A stretch of 64,000 nucleotides of DNA, from assembly GCF_021347895.1 (NCBI RefSeq), contig NC_067117.1, forward strand, positions 19,746,858 to 19,810,857, in the 5' to 3' direction. Of this stretch, positions 63,061-64,000 are shown one piece after another. The notes under the pieces are model-generated. The model was not told the DNA's origin. It ran no database searches and worked only from the letters and a program-made list of their open reading frames with translations. Source of the DNA: Acanthochromis polyacanthus. Lineage: Eukaryota > Chordata > Actinopteri > Pomacentridae. The first letter of the stretch is position 1. Each line of letters opens with the position of its first letter. A program made the position numbers and the translations under genes.

Positions 63061-64000
63061 AGCGCATGAGACAAGATGGGGTTACAGGACTGACAGTGAA
63101 GGTCAAAGGTCAACTGCTGGAGAGACGGAGGTTCGCTCAGTGTTGGGCAAAATGTAGAAACATTGTTCTCACTTATGCTTTGTGTTTCTGTCAGCACAGT
63201 TCATACAGGCTGCATACGTCCCCACTTCTTTGGTTGGACAGTAAGAAAATATGACTTTTTTCATGTCCTTCACCTCAGTCATTAAATATTTCATAGACAG
63301 ACTTCACTTCAGCTTGAGAAGAGTAAATCATTGGCAGTAGCGAGGAAAAACAAAACCCAGTATCCCTCTTTTTATTACCTTATTAGTTGTTACTGTTTGA
63401 CAATTTGACGTATGTTTAATTTTTTACCATCATTTTCCATCTCACTCCCTTGATTGAGTGAGATATAATTTATGATGTTGTCGTCTTTACAAATGTACTT
63501 TTGCTCTTTCTAACCACGTAATACAGCTCAGTGTAGCCACCTGTCATCTGTGCAATAATGATGCAAGTGAAGCCGCATTTCTGAGAGCTGTCCAGCATTT
63601 TAATCATGGCCCCTGTCATAGCAGGAGACCTGGGAATAAATGAAAGGGAAAGTAAAAACAATGGAAGCACGCAGCATCGGAATGTGAAATTCATTGTCGC
63701 AGCAGGGCTGCAGTTGCCATGGCCACCTGCAGGGAGGATGGAAGCAGGAGAGTTAATAACTCATCTCTGGGAGGGGAAGCTAAAGAGATGTGTAGGATAT
63801 GAGCTTGTGCAATTAATCAGCCTCTCTCACTTTAACCCTCTGTCCCTCTTACTCACGTCTTCTTTCTTCCTCCCTCCTTCCCTCCTCACCTCCCTCTCTC
63901 TCTCTCGTCTACACTCTCACCCTTTCTCTCCGTCTCATTCGTTTGCTCTGGCTAATTAACAGTCAAGTGTGTCTCCAGTGGGTGAAACATGAAGTAAGTG

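Larger units (their letters stand above)
61233..64000. other. Partial intron after the IPT3 exon
   Basis: At least 2.77 kb without a recognisable following exon: the expected continuation (IVCE and so on) was not found, so the acceptor is probably outside the window. Contents: a possible repeat terminus at 61720, AT-rich DNA, a candidate noncoding element at 62900-63060, and a CT-rich tract at 63820-63950 ending TTAACAG. No gene was recognised. Confidence 0.8.

Noticed and set aside
63963..63993. Apparent 31-nt exon between TTAACAG and GTAAGTG at the window end
   Set aside because: The splice signals look good, but joining it to the IPT3 exon gives HQVCLQWVKHE rather than the expected QIVCE continuation. 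It is probably a chance pair of signals.

Overview
The window is a stretch of vertebrate, most likely ray-finned (teleost) fish, nuclear DNA. It lies wholly inside one multi-exon gene on the + strand: a class A plexin, best matched by plexin-A1 (plxna1; a teleost paralogue label a/b cannot be assigned from here). Nine consecutive coding exons were recognised by protein similarity, splice signals and uninterrupted frame: 8893-8993, 11637-11760, 14097-14250, 15343-15442, 21336-21450, 39467-39667, 52453-52549, 54657-54847 and 61081-61232. Joined, they give 1235 nt, 411 complete codons plus two bases, with no stop. They encode the middle of the extracellular stalk: PSI1, the first IPT/Ig-like domain, PSI2, the second IPT, PSI3 and most of the third IPT. 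The sema domain should lie upstream of the window, and the remaining IPT domains, transmembrane helix and intracellular GAP lie downstream.

About 98% of the window is intron. Complete introns run from 1.1 to 18.0 kb. They hold dense (CA)n/(TG)n arrays, polypurine/polypyrimidine blocks, and a 533-bp non-autonomous piggyBac-type element with TTAA flanks. They also hold a tandem pair of ~348-bp units containing telomere-like CCCTAA strings, a probable LINE reverse-transcriptase remnant, and fragments resembling dispersed teleost repeats. Several intronic stretches with little simple repeat and clustered homeodomain/POU-like sites look like candidate conserved noncoding elements, but only alignment to other fish could show that.

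No second protein gene, tRNA, rRNA, CRISPR array or bacterial-type feature was found. The many open reading frames in the introns are chance or repeat-derived. I found no new multi-gene system. The points most worth a second look are structural: a perfect 23-bp inverted repeat beside a 46-bp segment duplicated 1,070 bp away; a (CA)30/(TG)64 inverted pair in intron 8 that could fold into a long RNA duplex; the TTAA-flanked MITE with a perfect 20-bp palindrome near its end; and sequence that could act as a terminal exon after PSI3, predicting a truncated soluble plexin.

The organism assignment rests on the plexin exons, the repeat landscape and resemblance of several repeats to teleost families recalled from general knowledge; no database search was possible.
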